A stretch of DNA of 56,926 nucleotides from Actinomycetes bacterium (GTDB lineage: Bacteria; Actinomycetota; Acidimicrobiia; Acidimicrobiales; Ilumatobacteraceae). This document shows, piece after piece, positions 15,561 to 23,567 of this stretch. The notes under the pieces were generated by a model, which was not told the DNA's origin, made no database searches, and saw only the letters and a list, made by a program, of their open reading frames with translations. Both the position numbers and the translations under genes were made by a program. Location: NCBI GenBank assembly GCA_025356335.1, contig JANXUF010000092.1, positions 1-56,926 of the forward strand, written 5' to 3'. Numbering within the stretch: the stretch's first letter is position 1; each line of letters opens with the position of its first letter.

Positions 15561-16796
15561 ATGGACTTGCTCGAAGCTGATATCGATCCGCACGAAGCCG
15601 GGTTCGACCCGTCACGCCTGCAGCGTCTGGATGACCATTTCGGTCGCTACGTCGACGACGGGAGGCTCGCAGGGTGGCAGTTGGCGTTGACCCGTGGCGG
15701 CAAGCTCGTGCATTCCGCCGGCAGGGGTCATCGGGACGTGGCAAGCGGTACAGCGGTCACTCCGGACACGATCTGGCGCATCTATTCGATGACCAAGCCG
15801 ATCACCTCGGTCGCGGCGATGATCCTCTGGGAGGAGGGCGCCTTCGAGCTCAGGGATCCGGTGTCGAAATTCATCCCGTCGTTCGCCGACCAGCAGGTCT
15901 GGCGTTCGGGGTCCGTCACCAGGCCCGGCCTCGAGCCGTTGATGGATCCGATGGAGATCTGGCATCTGATGACGCATACGTCCGGCCTGACGTACGGCTT
16001 CATGTACGTCCATCCTGTCGACGAGCTCTACCGCAGGGCCGGGTTCGAGTGGGGTGTGCCGCAGGCCACCGATCTTGCGGGCGTCTGCGAGCGCCTCGCC
16101 GGTCTGCCATTGCTGTTCCAGCCGGGGACGGAGTGGAACTATTCGATGGCGATCGACGTGCTCGGGCGAATCGTCGAAGTGGTGAGCGGGCAGACGCTCG
16201 ACGAATTCTTCAGGACGAGGATCTTCGAGCCGCTCGGCATGGTCGACACCGGCTTCTCGGTCCCGCAATCGCAGGCCGGCCGGTTGGCGACGCTGTACGG
16301 AGCGCACCCCGCAACGGGTCAGGCGATTCCGTTGCGGGCGATGGGTGAAGCAGCGTTGACGCCGCCTGCAGCGTTCCAGGGTGGTGGCGGTCTCGTGTCG
16401 ACGATGGCCGACTATGTGCGGTTCGCTGAAATGCTCCGCCAACAGGGCCAACTCGACGGCGTCCGTCTGCTCTCGCCTCGAACGGTGCGCTCGATGACGA
16501 GGAATCATCTGCCAGGCAATGCCGACCTGTCCGCCTATGGCCGTCCGTTGTTCAGCGAGACGACATTCGACGGTGTCGGATTCGGTCTGCTCGGATCGGT
16601 GACCCTCGATCCTGTGAAGGCGAAGGTGCCGGGCTCGGTCGGAGACTTCGGCTGGGGAGGTGCGGCGAGCACCAACTTCTGGGTCGATCCAGTCGAAGAC
16701 ATCACCTGCGTTTTCATGACCCAACTGCTGCCGTCGAACACCCATCCAATCCGTAGCCAGCTGAAACAACTCGTGCACCAGGCACTCGTCGACTGA
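15561..16796 (+). CDS. Serine hydrolase, class C beta-lactamase / EstB type
   Basis: The 411-residue protein has the beta-lactamase-fold SxxK motif (YSMTKP, Ser-Lys pair) about 75 residues in, WNYSMAIDVLG at the place of the YxN motif, and FGWGGAASTNFWVD in place of KTG. This is the pattern of esterases and D-aminopeptidase-like enzymes rather than true beta-lactamases. No signal peptide is seen, so a cytoplasmic esterase is likely. ATG at 15561 is favoured by the -10-like hexamer; the frame is open further up to 15432 with no good start. Confidence 0.88.
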   Translation: MDLLEADIDPHEAGFDPSRLQRLDDHFGRYVDDGRLAGWQLALTRGGKLVHSAGRGHRDVASGTAVTPDTIWRIYSMTKPITSVAAMILWEEGAFELRDPVSKFIPSFADQQVWRSGSVTRPGLEPLMDPMEIWHLMTHTSGLTYGFMYVHPVDELYRRAGFEWGVPQATDLAGVCERLAGLPLLFQPGTEWNYSMAIDVLGRIVEVVSGQTLDEFFRTRIFEPLGMVDTGFSVPQSQAGRLATLYGAHPATGQAIPLRAMGEAALTPPAAFQGGGGLVSTMADYVRFAEMLRQQGQLDGVRLLSPRTVRSMTRNHLPGNADLSAYGRPLFSETTFDGVGFGLLGSVTLDPVKAKVPGSVGDFGWGGAASTNFWVDPVEDITCVFMTQLLPSNTHPIRSQLKQLVHQALVD

Positions 16797-16854
16797 CCCG
16801 GTGTCGCTGACGGCCGTCCCGAAGATCGGCTGGTTGCGAAGGTGACAGGCGGGG

Positions 16855-16876
16855 GTGTCACTGACACACTGGTGTC
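16855..16876 (+). promoter_or_regulatory. Three GTGTC half-sites at the amidohydrolase start
   Basis: GTGTCA-C-TGACAC (16855-16867) is a perfect palindrome, and its right half pairs again with GTGTC at 16872 (GACAC-ACTG-GTGTC). The array covers the CACACT hexamer and ends just before GTG 16878, so it could be an operator. The regulator is unknown. Confidence 0.4.
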
Positions 16877-16877
16877 C

Positions 16878-18200
16878 GTGAGCAACGCCGGTCCGACAGA
16901 GCAAGATCCCGACGGCGCTTCGCCGTCCTCAGCGTCCGTTGCCGGACCGACACATCGCATCGACATCCGGCGGTTGCTCGACCGGATAACCGCGTTGGCC
17001 GAGATCGGGCCGATCGCCGGAGGGGGGAGTTCCCGGCTGGCGTTGACTGATGCCGACAGGGCTGCCAGAGGTCTGGTCACGACGTGGATGGGCGATCTCG
17101 GACTGACCGTCAGCATCGACGGCATCGGCAACGTCATCGGCATGTGGGAGATCGGCGAGGGCGCACCGGTGTTGGTGGGTTCGCACATCGACACCGTCGC
17201 CACCGGAGGTCGCTACGACGGCAATCTCGGCGTGCTCGCAGGGCTCGAAGTGATCGAGGCGCTGCAGCAGTCAGGGGCGACGCCGAACCGTCCGATCGGC
17301 GTCGGCTTCTTCACCAACGAGGAAGGCGCCCGCTTCGCCCCCGACATGATGGGCAGCCTCGTGTACGTCGGCGGATTGGCGATCGAGGAGGCACTCGACA
17401 CGGTCGGCATCGACGGAGCCCGCGTCGCCGACGAACTCGAACGCATCGGCTATTCCGGCCCGACGCCTTCGCCGGGGCCGGCCCCGTACGCCTTCGTCGA
17501 ACTGCATATCGAACAGGGTCCCGTACTCGAGGCCGCAGGTCTGCAGATCGGTGCGGTGACCGGTGTGCAGGGGATTTCGTGGAGCGAATTCACGTTCACG
17601 GGTAGGTCGTCGCACGCCGGAACGACACCGATGGAGTTGCGCAACGACCCGTCGATCCCGGCGTCGCAGCTGTTGCTCGAAGCCCGCCATCTCGCCCATC
17701 TGATCGGTGGGCCGCAGGTCGCGACGGTCGGTCGGTTCGAGCCGTATCCGAACCTCGTCAATGTCATCCCACGGTCGGTCGAGATGACGCTCGATGTCCG
17801 CAACAGCGACGACGAAGTCCTCCGCCATGTCGAGCACGTGCTGTTCGACTATGCCGAAACGATGGCTGCGCAGGAGGGATGCTCTGTCGAGCGTCGTTCG
17901 CTCGCCCGCTTCGAACCGGTGCAGTTCGACGAGCGAATCGTCGGGCTGGTCGAAGCGACGGCAACTGGTCTCGGACTTTCGGTCCAACAGATGCCGTCCG
18001 GCGCAGGTCACGATGCGCAGATGTTCGCCCGAATCTGCCCGACGGCGATGGTTTTCGTCCCGTCGGTGAACGGTTTGTCGCACAATCCGGCAGAGTTCAC
18101 CGAATCCGCCGATTTGGAGAACGGGGCCAATGTGCTGATCAATGTGGTCTGGACATTGGCAACGACCGGCGTCGAACTGAACGGGGCAGTGCATGAGTGA
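16878..18200 (+). CDS. M20-family amidase/hydantoinase (N-carbamoyl-L-amino acid hydrolase or allantoate amidohydrolase type)
   Basis: The 440-residue protein carries the two-metal ligand set of the family: GSHIDTV (His), YDGNLGVLAG (Asp), TNEEGARFAP (Glu pair), ELHIEQGPVLE (His) and GAGHDAQMFA near the C-terminus. It hydrolyses N-carbamoyl amino acids or allantoate-like ureides; proximity to xanthine-dehydrogenase-like genes makes a purine-degradation role conceivable but unproven. GTG at 16878 is preferred because of the operator-like repeat just upstream; GTG codons at 16842 and 16872 are alternatives. It overlaps the next gene by 8 bases. Confidence 0.88.
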   Translation: MSNAGPTEQDPDGASPSSASVAGPTHRIDIRRLLDRITALAEIGPIAGGGSSRLALTDADRAARGLVTTWMGDLGLTVSIDGIGNVIGMWEIGEGAPVLVGSHIDTVATGGRYDGNLGVLAGLEVIEALQQSGATPNRPIGVGFFTNEEGARFAPDMMGSLVYVGGLAIEEALDTVGIDGARVADELERIGYSGPTPSPGPAPYAFVELHIEQGPVLEAAGLQIGAVTGVQGISWSEFTFTGRSSHAGTTPMELRNDPSIPASQLLLEARHLAHLIGGPQVATVGRFEPYPNLVNVIPRSVEMTLDVRNSDDEVLRHVEHVLFDYAETMAAQEGCSVERRSLARFEPVQFDERIVGLVEATATGLGLSVQQMPSGAGHDAQMFARICPTAMVFVPSVNGLSHNPAEFTESADLENGANVLINVVWTLATTGVELNGAVHE

Positions 18201-19005
18201 CTCTGGATCGCACGACATCGAAGAGGCGGACCGTCTCGACGTCGATGATGACGAGGGCATCTACAACGTCGGCACGGCGGTCGACCGCCACCGGGGACAC
18301 GGCGACGATGCGCATCGCGACGCGGTTGCTGTGGTTGATGCGCCGAGCTGGCGGCTGACGATCAACGAGGCGCGTGTGCTCGGCTCGCTGATCGAGAAGC
18401 AGTTCACCACTCCGGACCTGTACCCCTTGTCGCTCAACGGTCTGACGCTTGCCTGCAACCAGTCGACGAACCGCGAGCCGGTGATGTCGTTGACCGACAC
18501 CGACGTAGTCGCGGCGATGAATACGTTGAAGGACCACAAGCTCGCCCGGTTCGTCCACCCGACGTCAGGTCGCGGGGTGACGAAGTTCCGTCAGGTCTCG
18601 GAGGACACGCTGGGGCTGGCGCGTGACGAACTCGCCGTGCTGGCGGCGCTGCTACTGCGCGGGCCGCAGACGAGCGCCGAGCTGCGCACGCGCACCGAAC
18701 GGATCCACGCCTTCGACACGGTGACCGATGTCGAGCAGACACTGCAGAAACTGCACGACCGCCGGCCGTCATTCGCTATTCGGCTCGAACGCCAGCCCGG
18801 CCAGAAGGAAGCGCGCTGGCAGCAGTTGTTCGCCGAGGAGACCGACTTCTCGTGGTCGTCGTCGTCGAGCGAGAGCGGCAGCAGGGGAGCGACGAACGCT
18901 TCGAATGCGGCCAGAGCCGACGAGTTGGCTGCCAGGGTCGCCTCGCTGGAAGCAGTCGTCGAAGAACTACAAACTCGCCTTGCGCGCCTCGAAGAGGTCT
19001 TCTGA
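18193..19005 (+). CDS. YceH/DUF480-family protein
   Basis: The 270-residue protein has a disordered acidic N-terminus of about 50 residues, then the DUF480 tandem winged-helix region: RVLGSLIEKQFTTPDLYPLSLNGLTLACNQSTNREPV and LLLRGPQTSAELRTRTERIHAF. A Ser-rich linker and a final coiled coil (ARVASLEAVVEELQTRLARLEEVF) follow. The function of the family is unknown; the fold suggests nucleic-acid binding or a chaperone-like role. It overlaps the amidohydrolase stop (ATGAGTGA), so the two are co-translated. Confidence 0.88.
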   Translation: MSDSGSHDIEEADRLDVDDDEGIYNVGTAVDRHRGHGDDAHRDAVAVVDAPSWRLTINEARVLGSLIEKQFTTPDLYPLSLNGLTLACNQSTNREPVMSLTDTDVVAAMNTLKDHKLARFVHPTSGRGVTKFRQVSEDTLGLARDELAVLAALLLRGPQTSAELRTRTERIHAFDTVTDVEQTLQKLHDRRPSFAIRLERQPGQKEARWQQLFAEETDFSWSSSSSESGSRGATNASNAARADELAARVASLEAVVEELQTRLARLEEVF

Positions 19006-19111
19006 TCAGGCGACCCCACGTTGATTCGGTCGTCTGCGCGTTGGCCGGCGTGAACTTCAGGCGGAGATTCTCGCGCTCTCCGGGAAAGACGCTGCCTGAA
19101 CGACGGACTGC

Positions 19112-19675
19112 TCAGCCGGTAGGATCGTCAAGGAGAAGGATCCCGGAAGCGCTCAGCGTTCCGCCCCATGGCAGCGGGACGTCCTCGCCGGCCTCGAACT
19201 CATCGACGGCCGAATAGGTGCCATCGACGGGAGTCGTGAATACCGTGACCGTGTTGGCGTTGACGTCGATGAGCCACGACACGGTCACGCCTGAGCGGGC
19301 ATACAAAGGCATCTTGACGTTGCGGTCGTAGAGCAGTGTCGTGTCGGAGACCTCGACGACGAGGAGGAGATCGGCGGGTTCGGCCTTGCGATCTACGAAC
19401 GACTTGATCGATCCCACTGCCACCCACACATCTGGCTCCGGTTCGCTCTCGTTGTCGAGCACGATCGGACTCTGACTGGCAACGGTGAAATTGTCCAGGT
19501 CCAGCCGCTTGACAAACGACGATGAGAGATTTGTCGTAACCGCAATGTGCCGAGGCTTGATAGGTGACATGTCGATGATCTCGCCTTCGATCAGTTCGCA
19601 GCGGAGATCCGATTCGTACAGGAGCGCGTACTCGTCCCGCGTCCAGCGGTGGCGGCGCAGTTCGACGGCGGACAT
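19112..19675 (-). CDS. Uma2-family putative nuclease (DUF820)
   Basis: The 187-residue protein matches the Uma2/DUF820 restriction-endonuclease-like fold: TRDEYALLYESDLRCELIEGEI, EPEPDVWVAV (the Asp of the PD-(D/E)xK core) and LLLVVEVSDTTLLYDRNVK (the ExK-like part). Such proteins are multicopy in cyanobacteria and some actinobacteria, and their role is unknown. ATG at 19675 has TACGCT 6 bases upstream, overlapping a 14-base palindrome that also covers the stop codon of the neighbouring dehydrogenase. Confidence 0.85.
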   Translation of the reverse strand: MSAVELRRHRWTRDEYALLYESDLRCELIEGEIIDMSPIKPRHIAVTTNLSSSFVKRLDLDNFTVASQSPIVLDNESEPEPDVWVAVGSIKSFVDRKAEPADLLLVVEVSDTTLLYDRNVKMPLYARSGVTVSWLIDVNANTVTVFTTPVDGTYSAVDEFEAGEDVPLPWGGTLSASGILLLDDPTG

Positions 19676-19681
19676 GACGTG

Positions 19682-19687
19682 AGCGTA
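19682..19687 (-). promoter_or_regulatory. Leaderless-type -10 element of the Uma2 gene
   Basis: TACGCT on minus lies 6 bases before ATG 19675. Confidence 0.45.
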
Positions 19688-19698
19688 GTCGCGACTAC
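19685..19698. promoter_or_regulatory. 14-bp perfect palindrome over the Uma2 promoter
   Basis: GTAGTCGCGACTAC is a perfect 14-base palindrome. It overlaps the Uma2 -10 element and the stop codon (19695-19697) of the upstream dehydrogenase gene. It may be an operator; it is too short-looped for a terminator. Confidence 0.4.
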
Positions 19699-22091
19699 AG
19701 GCAGATGTCCTGGGGTCTGACGGGGACCCTGGTGATGTCGCGGCCGATGGCGTTGCGGATGGCGGCGGCGACGGCGGCGGTCGAGGCGATCGTCGGCGGT
19801 TCGCCGATCCCCTTTGCGCCGAACGGAGCGCCAGGTTCCGGCTCCTCGATCAACGCAGCGATCGTGACCGTCGGCATGTCCAACGTCGTCGGGATCAAGT
19901 AGTCGGTGAAGCTGGCATTGCGCACCTTGCCGTTGGTGACGATGATCTCCTCCATCACCGCCAGGCCGACGCCTTGGGCGATGCCGCCCTCGATCTGGCC
20001 GAGCGCCTGGCGAGGATTGAGCAGCTTGCCGACATCCTGTGTCGTGGTGATGTCGATGACGCGGACGAGACCGAGTTCCTCGTCGACGTCGACAACGGCG
20101 CGGTGGGCGGCGAAGGCGAAACTGACGTGGGCGTCGCCCTGACCGTCGGCGTCGAGTCGCACCGTCTGGACGTGACGGTTGACTTCGGTCGCCTCGAACG
20201 TCTTGTTGGCGACGGCATCTTCGACAGGTATCGAGAACGTTCCATCCACGGAGACGATGTGGTCGTCCTGGATCGCCAGTGTCTCCGGATCGACGCCGTG
20301 GGTCGCAGCAAGTGACGCAAAGATCTGTGTGCGCACGGCCTCGCACGCCTGTTGGACAGCCCCGCCTGACATCCACGTCTGGCGGCTGGCACTCGTCGAG
20401 CCGGCGGAACCGACCTGCGTATCAGCAGGATGCAGGAGAATCTCGTCGAGCCCGAGCACCGTCCTGGCGATCTGCTGGGCGAGTGTGACGAAGCCCTGGC
20501 CGACCTCGGCGCACGCGCAGTGGACCGTGACGACGGGCCCGTTCTGGCCTTCGTCGATACGTACACGAGCCGTCGAATAGTCGTCGAAACCCTCGGAGAA
20601 CATCAGGTTTTTCCAACCGATGGCGAAGCCGAAGCCGCGCTTGATGTGGTGGGCATCGGCTGTTCTCCCGGCACCTCCGGGACGGCCCATCATCTCGCCG
20701 ACCTCACCCATCGCCGGCAGCGGATGAGCAACGCATCGTTCGATCAACTCGGCGACCGGCACGACACCGGACAGCAACTGTCCGGTGATGTTGCGGTCGC
20801 CGGTCTTCAGTGCGTTCTTCAGCCGCAGGTCGATCGAGTCGATCCCGAGCGCAGCGGCGAGCTTGTCCATCTGTGCCTCGTGGGCGAAGCAGGTCTGCAC
20901 GGCACCGAAGCCGCGCATCGCCCCACATGACGGGTTGTTCGTCCGCACGGAGTAGCCCTCGATCAATGCATGCTCGACGTTGTAGGGGCCGTGGGCGAAG
21001 CAACTGGCGTTGCTCAGCACTGCCGAGGAAGTCGAGGCGTAGGCGCCGCCGTCGAAGACGAGCCGAGCCTCGATCTTGGCGAGCGTGCCGTCGGCGCGTG
21101 CACTGTGGCGGTACCACATCTTCGCCGGATGGCGATGGACGTGACCGAAGAAGCTCTCCTCGCGGCTGTACTGCAACTTGACGGGCCGACCGGTGTGCAG
21201 CGTCAACAGTGCGGTGTGGATCTGCAGCGAAATGTCTTCACGGCCGCCGAACGCGCCGCCGACGCCGGCCATCGTCATCCGCACCTGTTCCGGGTCGAGC
21301 CCGAGGCATGCCGCTGTCTGCTCGCGGTCCGCATGGATCCACTGCGTCGACACGTAGAGCTCGATGCCTCCGTCCTCCAACGGGATGCCGAGCGCGCACT
21401 CCGGTCCGAGGAACGCCTGGTCCTGCATACCGATCTCGTAGTCGCCCTCGACGGCGACGACACCCTCCGACTCCGGTGAGTCGGGGTGCCCGTGGCGGAT
21501 GAACATGTGCCGGAAGATGTTGCCGTCGGGATGGATCGGCGGAGCGGTGATCGAGAGTTCGGCGTCGACGATCGGCGCATGGACGTCGTACTCGACCTCG
21601 ATCGCCCGGCACGCACGGCGGGCAGTTTCCGGATGGTCGGCAGCGACGGCGGCGATCGGTTCGCCGTGGAAACGCACGACCTCGCTGGCAAACACCGGCT
21701 GGTCCTTGTGCTCCAGCCCGTAGAGCTTCTGCCCAGGAACATCGTCTGCGGTGATCACGGCATGGACTCCGTGCATCGCCAACGCCTTGGAGATGTCGAT
21801 GCTGATGATCCGGGCGTACGGGTGTGGCGAGCGGAGGGTGCGCCCGAAGAGCATGCCTTCGATCCACATGTCGTTGCCGAAGGCGAACTCGCCGTTGACC
21901 TTCGGAACGCCGTCGGGCCGTGGTGCGTTCTCGCCGATGCGCGGGCCGCGCGTGCGCTCGCTCGAATCCGCCGGAGTGGTCTCGGTTCCCGTGGTGGTCT
22001 CGGTTCCCGTGGTGGTCTCGGTTCCCGTGGTGGTCTCGGTTCCCGTCGTGGTGTCGGTTCCCGTCGCGATCGTCTCGGTGGTGCTCATCAT
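19695..22091 (-). CDS. Xanthine dehydrogenase-like molybdopterin subunit
   Basis: The 798-residue protein is a large subunit of the xanthine oxidase family. After a Thr/Gly-rich tail it shows GENAPRPDGVPKVNGEFAFG, the molybdopterin contacts GGAFGGREDI and SREESFFGHVHRHP, the substrate-Arg loop GAMRGFGAVQ and a late KGIGEPP with the catalytic Glu. The RGFG loop is like XDH and unlike the AYRCSFR loop of form I CO dehydrogenase. Substrate not certain. ATG at 22091 overlaps the FeS gene stop with GGAG upstream. The order FAD-FeS-Mo is that of coxMSL-type operons. No insertion chaperone gene (xdhC/coxF) is nearby. Confidence 0.88.
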   Translation of the reverse strand: MMSTTETIATGTDTTTGTETTTGTETTTGTETTTGTETTPADSSERTRGPRIGENAPRPDGVPKVNGEFAFGNDMWIEGMLFGRTLRSPHPYARIISIDISKALAMHGVHAVITADDVPGQKLYGLEHKDQPVFASEVVRFHGEPIAAVAADHPETARRACRAIEVEYDVHAPIVDAELSITAPPIHPDGNIFRHMFIRHGHPDSPESEGVVAVEGDYEIGMQDQAFLGPECALGIPLEDGGIELYVSTQWIHADREQTAACLGLDPEQVRMTMAGVGGAFGGREDISLQIHTALLTLHTGRPVKLQYSREESFFGHVHRHPAKMWYRHSARADGTLAKIEARLVFDGGAYASTSSAVLSNASCFAHGPYNVEHALIEGYSVRTNNPSCGAMRGFGAVQTCFAHEAQMDKLAAALGIDSIDLRLKNALKTGDRNITGQLLSGVVPVAELIERCVAHPLPAMGEVGEMMGRPGGAGRTADAHHIKRGFGFAIGWKNLMFSEGFDDYSTARVRIDEGQNGPVVTVHCACAEVGQGFVTLAQQIARTVLGLDEILLHPADTQVGSAGSTSASRQTWMSGGAVQQACEAVRTQIFASLAATHGVDPETLAIQDDHIVSVDGTFSIPVEDAVANKTFEATEVNRHVQTVRLDADGQGDAHVSFAFAAHRAVVDVDEELGLVRVIDITTTQDVGKLLNPRQALGQIEGGIAQGVGLAVMEEIIVTNGKVRNASFTDYLIPTTLDMPTVTIAALIEEPEPGAPFGAKGIGEPPTIASTAAVAAAIRNAIGRDITRVPVRPQDICL
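21976..22065 (-). repeat. Five tandem 18-base repeats in the dehydrogenase N-terminus
   Basis: Units of 18 bases (plus-strand gtggtctcggttcccgtg) repeat about five times, the last copy diverged, and encode repeated TTTGTE in the first 40 residues. The first four copies are nearly identical, which points to recent slippage. Confidence 0.9.
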
Positions 22092-22627
22092 GAGGCTCCT
22101 GCGGGCGAGCCGGAGCGGCGGGTCACGACGAGGTCGATCGCTTCGAAGATTCGACCGTAGCCGGTGCAACGGCAGAGGTTGCCGGAGATCGCCTCGCGCC
22201 TTTCGAGGTCGGTCGGCGCCGGCGTTGTGTCGAGCATGTCGTGGACCGACATCACCAGTCCGGTCGTACAGAACCCGCACTGGACAGCTCCGGCGTCGAG
22301 GAACGCCTGCTGCACATCGGTGAGTCCACCATCAGCGCTGAGCCCTTCGATCGTGGCGATCTCCGAGCCGACGGCGTCGGCGGCGAGCACGAGGCACGAG
22401 CAGACGAGCGTTCCGTCGAGCACGACCGAGCACGATCCGCACTCGCCCTGCTCACACGCATTCTTCGCACCGGGAAGTCCGAGGCGTTCGCGCAGCACGT
22501 AGAGCAGGCTCTCGCCGATCCACGCGTCCTGCACCGGATGGGTGCCACCGTTGATCGACAGCGAATACCCGACGGTCACGTCGTGGTCGTTCGTCGGTTC
22601 GTTCGAGTGTGCCTGCGGCGCGGTCAC
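22088..22627 (-). CDS. [2Fe-2S] subunit of the XDH-like enzyme
   Basis: The 179-residue protein has both iron-sulfur motifs of xanthine-oxidase small subunits: a plant-ferredoxin-type cluster (CEQGECGSCSVVLDG, then CSC) and the helical cluster domain (CGFCTTG and CRCTGYGRI). It passes electrons from the molybdenum centre to FAD. GTG at 22627 overlaps the FAD gene stop as GTGA, and its own stop overlaps the next ATG, so the three subunits are translationally coupled. Confidence 0.93.
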   Translation of the reverse strand: MTAPQAHSNEPTNDHDVTVGYSLSINGGTHPVQDAWIGESLLYVLRERLGLPGAKNACEQGECGSCSVVLDGTLVCSCLVLAADAVGSEIATIEGLSADGGLTDVQQAFLDAGAVQCGFCTTGLVMSVHDMLDTTPAPTDLERREAISGNLCRCTGYGRIFEAIDLVVTRRSGSPAGAS

Positions 22628-23466
22628 GACAGGCACCGTTGCAATGCGCGCCTGGCGCAGACCCCGACGGCATGGCGGCGGTAGGCGGCGGTCGAACGTT
22701 GGTCGTCGATCGGGCTGGCGGCAGCGGAGACCAGAGCGCCGAACTGTGCTGCGCCGCCGTCGGGGATCGTCATCGTCGCCCAGTCGATCGTCGAGTCGGC
22801 AAACGCTTCGGCGGCAGGAGCGCGCAGCGGAACGGGCCCGACCGATCCGAGACCGACCCTGACGGTGTGGGCGTCGTCGTCCATCACCAGCGCAACGCCG
22901 GCGACGGAGATCACCATTGCGTTGCGGGTGCCGACCTTCAGGTATTCCTGGCGGCCATGGACCACAGGAACCCTGACGGCGGTGACGAGTTCGTCGCCGC
23001 GGCGGGCGGTGCGCTTCGGGCCGAGGAAGAACTCGTTCCACGGCACGCGTCGTTCGCCGTCTGCCGCCGACTGCAGCACGATGACGGCATCGAGGGCGAC
23101 CAATACGGGGAGCGTGTCGCCGGCCGGGGAACCGGTGGCGATGTTGCCGCCGATCGTGCCGGCGTTGCGGATCTGCGGTGAACCAACGGTCCTGGCGGCC
23201 TGGGCGAGACCGGGGACGACATCGAGGAACGGCTCGGCCTGCAACTCGGTATACGTCATCCCCGCTCCGAGGACGAGGGTGTCACCGTCACGCCACCACC
23301 CTTTCAGCTCGTCGACGCGCCGCAGTGTGACGATCGACGCCGGGCGGCGATGGGCAAAGCTGACCTCGACCATGAAGTCGGTACCCCCAGCGAGTAGCTG
23401 CGCCGAAGGATCGCCCGCCAACGCATCGAGCGCCTCGTCGAGTGAGGTTGCAGTGACCACGGTCAT
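22624..23466 (-). CDS. FAD-binding subunit of the XDH-like enzyme
   Basis: The 280-residue protein matches CoxM/XdhB-type medium subunits: LLAGGTDFMVEV near the N-terminus, IRNAGTIGGNIATGSPAGDTLP for FAD pyrophosphate binding, and the usual C-terminal domain (AYRRHAVGVCARRAL). ATG at 23466 was chosen over 23514 because it fits the family and has TAGGAT 8 bases upstream. It is the first gene of the minus-strand operon. Since the divergent fused enzyme lacks an FAD domain, this subunit could serve both enzymes. Confidence 0.9.
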   Translation of the reverse strand: MTVVTATSLDEALDALAGDPSAQLLAGGTDFMVEVSFAHRRPASIVTLRRVDELKGWWRDGDTLVLGAGMTYTELQAEPFLDVVPGLAQAARTVGSPQIRNAGTIGGNIATGSPAGDTLPVLVALDAVIVLQSAADGERRVPWNEFFLGPKRTARRGDELVTAVRVPVVHGRQEYLKVGTRNAMVISVAGVALVMDDDAHTVRVGLGSVGPVPLRAPAAEAFADSTIDWATMTIPDGGAAQFGALVSAAASPIDDQRSTAAYRRHAVGVCARRALQRCLS

Positions 23467-23474
23467 GGCCGCAG

Positions 23475-23480
23475 ATCCTA
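23475..23480 (-). promoter_or_regulatory. Leaderless-type -10 element of the three-subunit XDH-like operon
   Basis: TAGGAT on minus lies 8 bases before the FAD-subunit ATG. A palindrome 20 bases upstream would overlap the promoter's -35 side. Confidence 0.45.
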
Positions 23481-23499
23481 CGATGCGAGCCCACCCGGG

Positions 23500-23523
23500 T
23501 TGACAATTTGTCAAGCAATTGAC
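23500..23523. promoter_or_regulatory. Palindromic operator candidate between divergent XDH-like loci
   Basis: TTGACAA-T-TTGTCAA (23500-23514) is a perfect 7-1-7 palindrome. A third half-site, TTGAC at 23519, pairs with GTCAA across GCAA. The array lies between the two divergent starts (23466 and 23568), where one regulator could control both. No regulator gene is adjacent. Confidence 0.6.
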
Positions 23524-23567
23524 CAGTCTTTAACAGAGCGGAAAACATGCTGCGCGAGGATGGACAG

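Noticed and set aside
15561..16796. True class C beta-lactamase
   Set aside because: No signal peptide is seen and the YxN and KTG motifs are altered; an esterase-type serine hydrolase fits better.
21976..22065. CRISPR-like array
   Set aside because: The 18-base units are head to tail with no unique spacers and are in frame within a gene.
19695..22091. CO dehydrogenase large subunit (coxL)
   Set aside because: Gene order is cox-like, but the active-site loop is RGFG instead of the AYRCSFR of form I CoxL.
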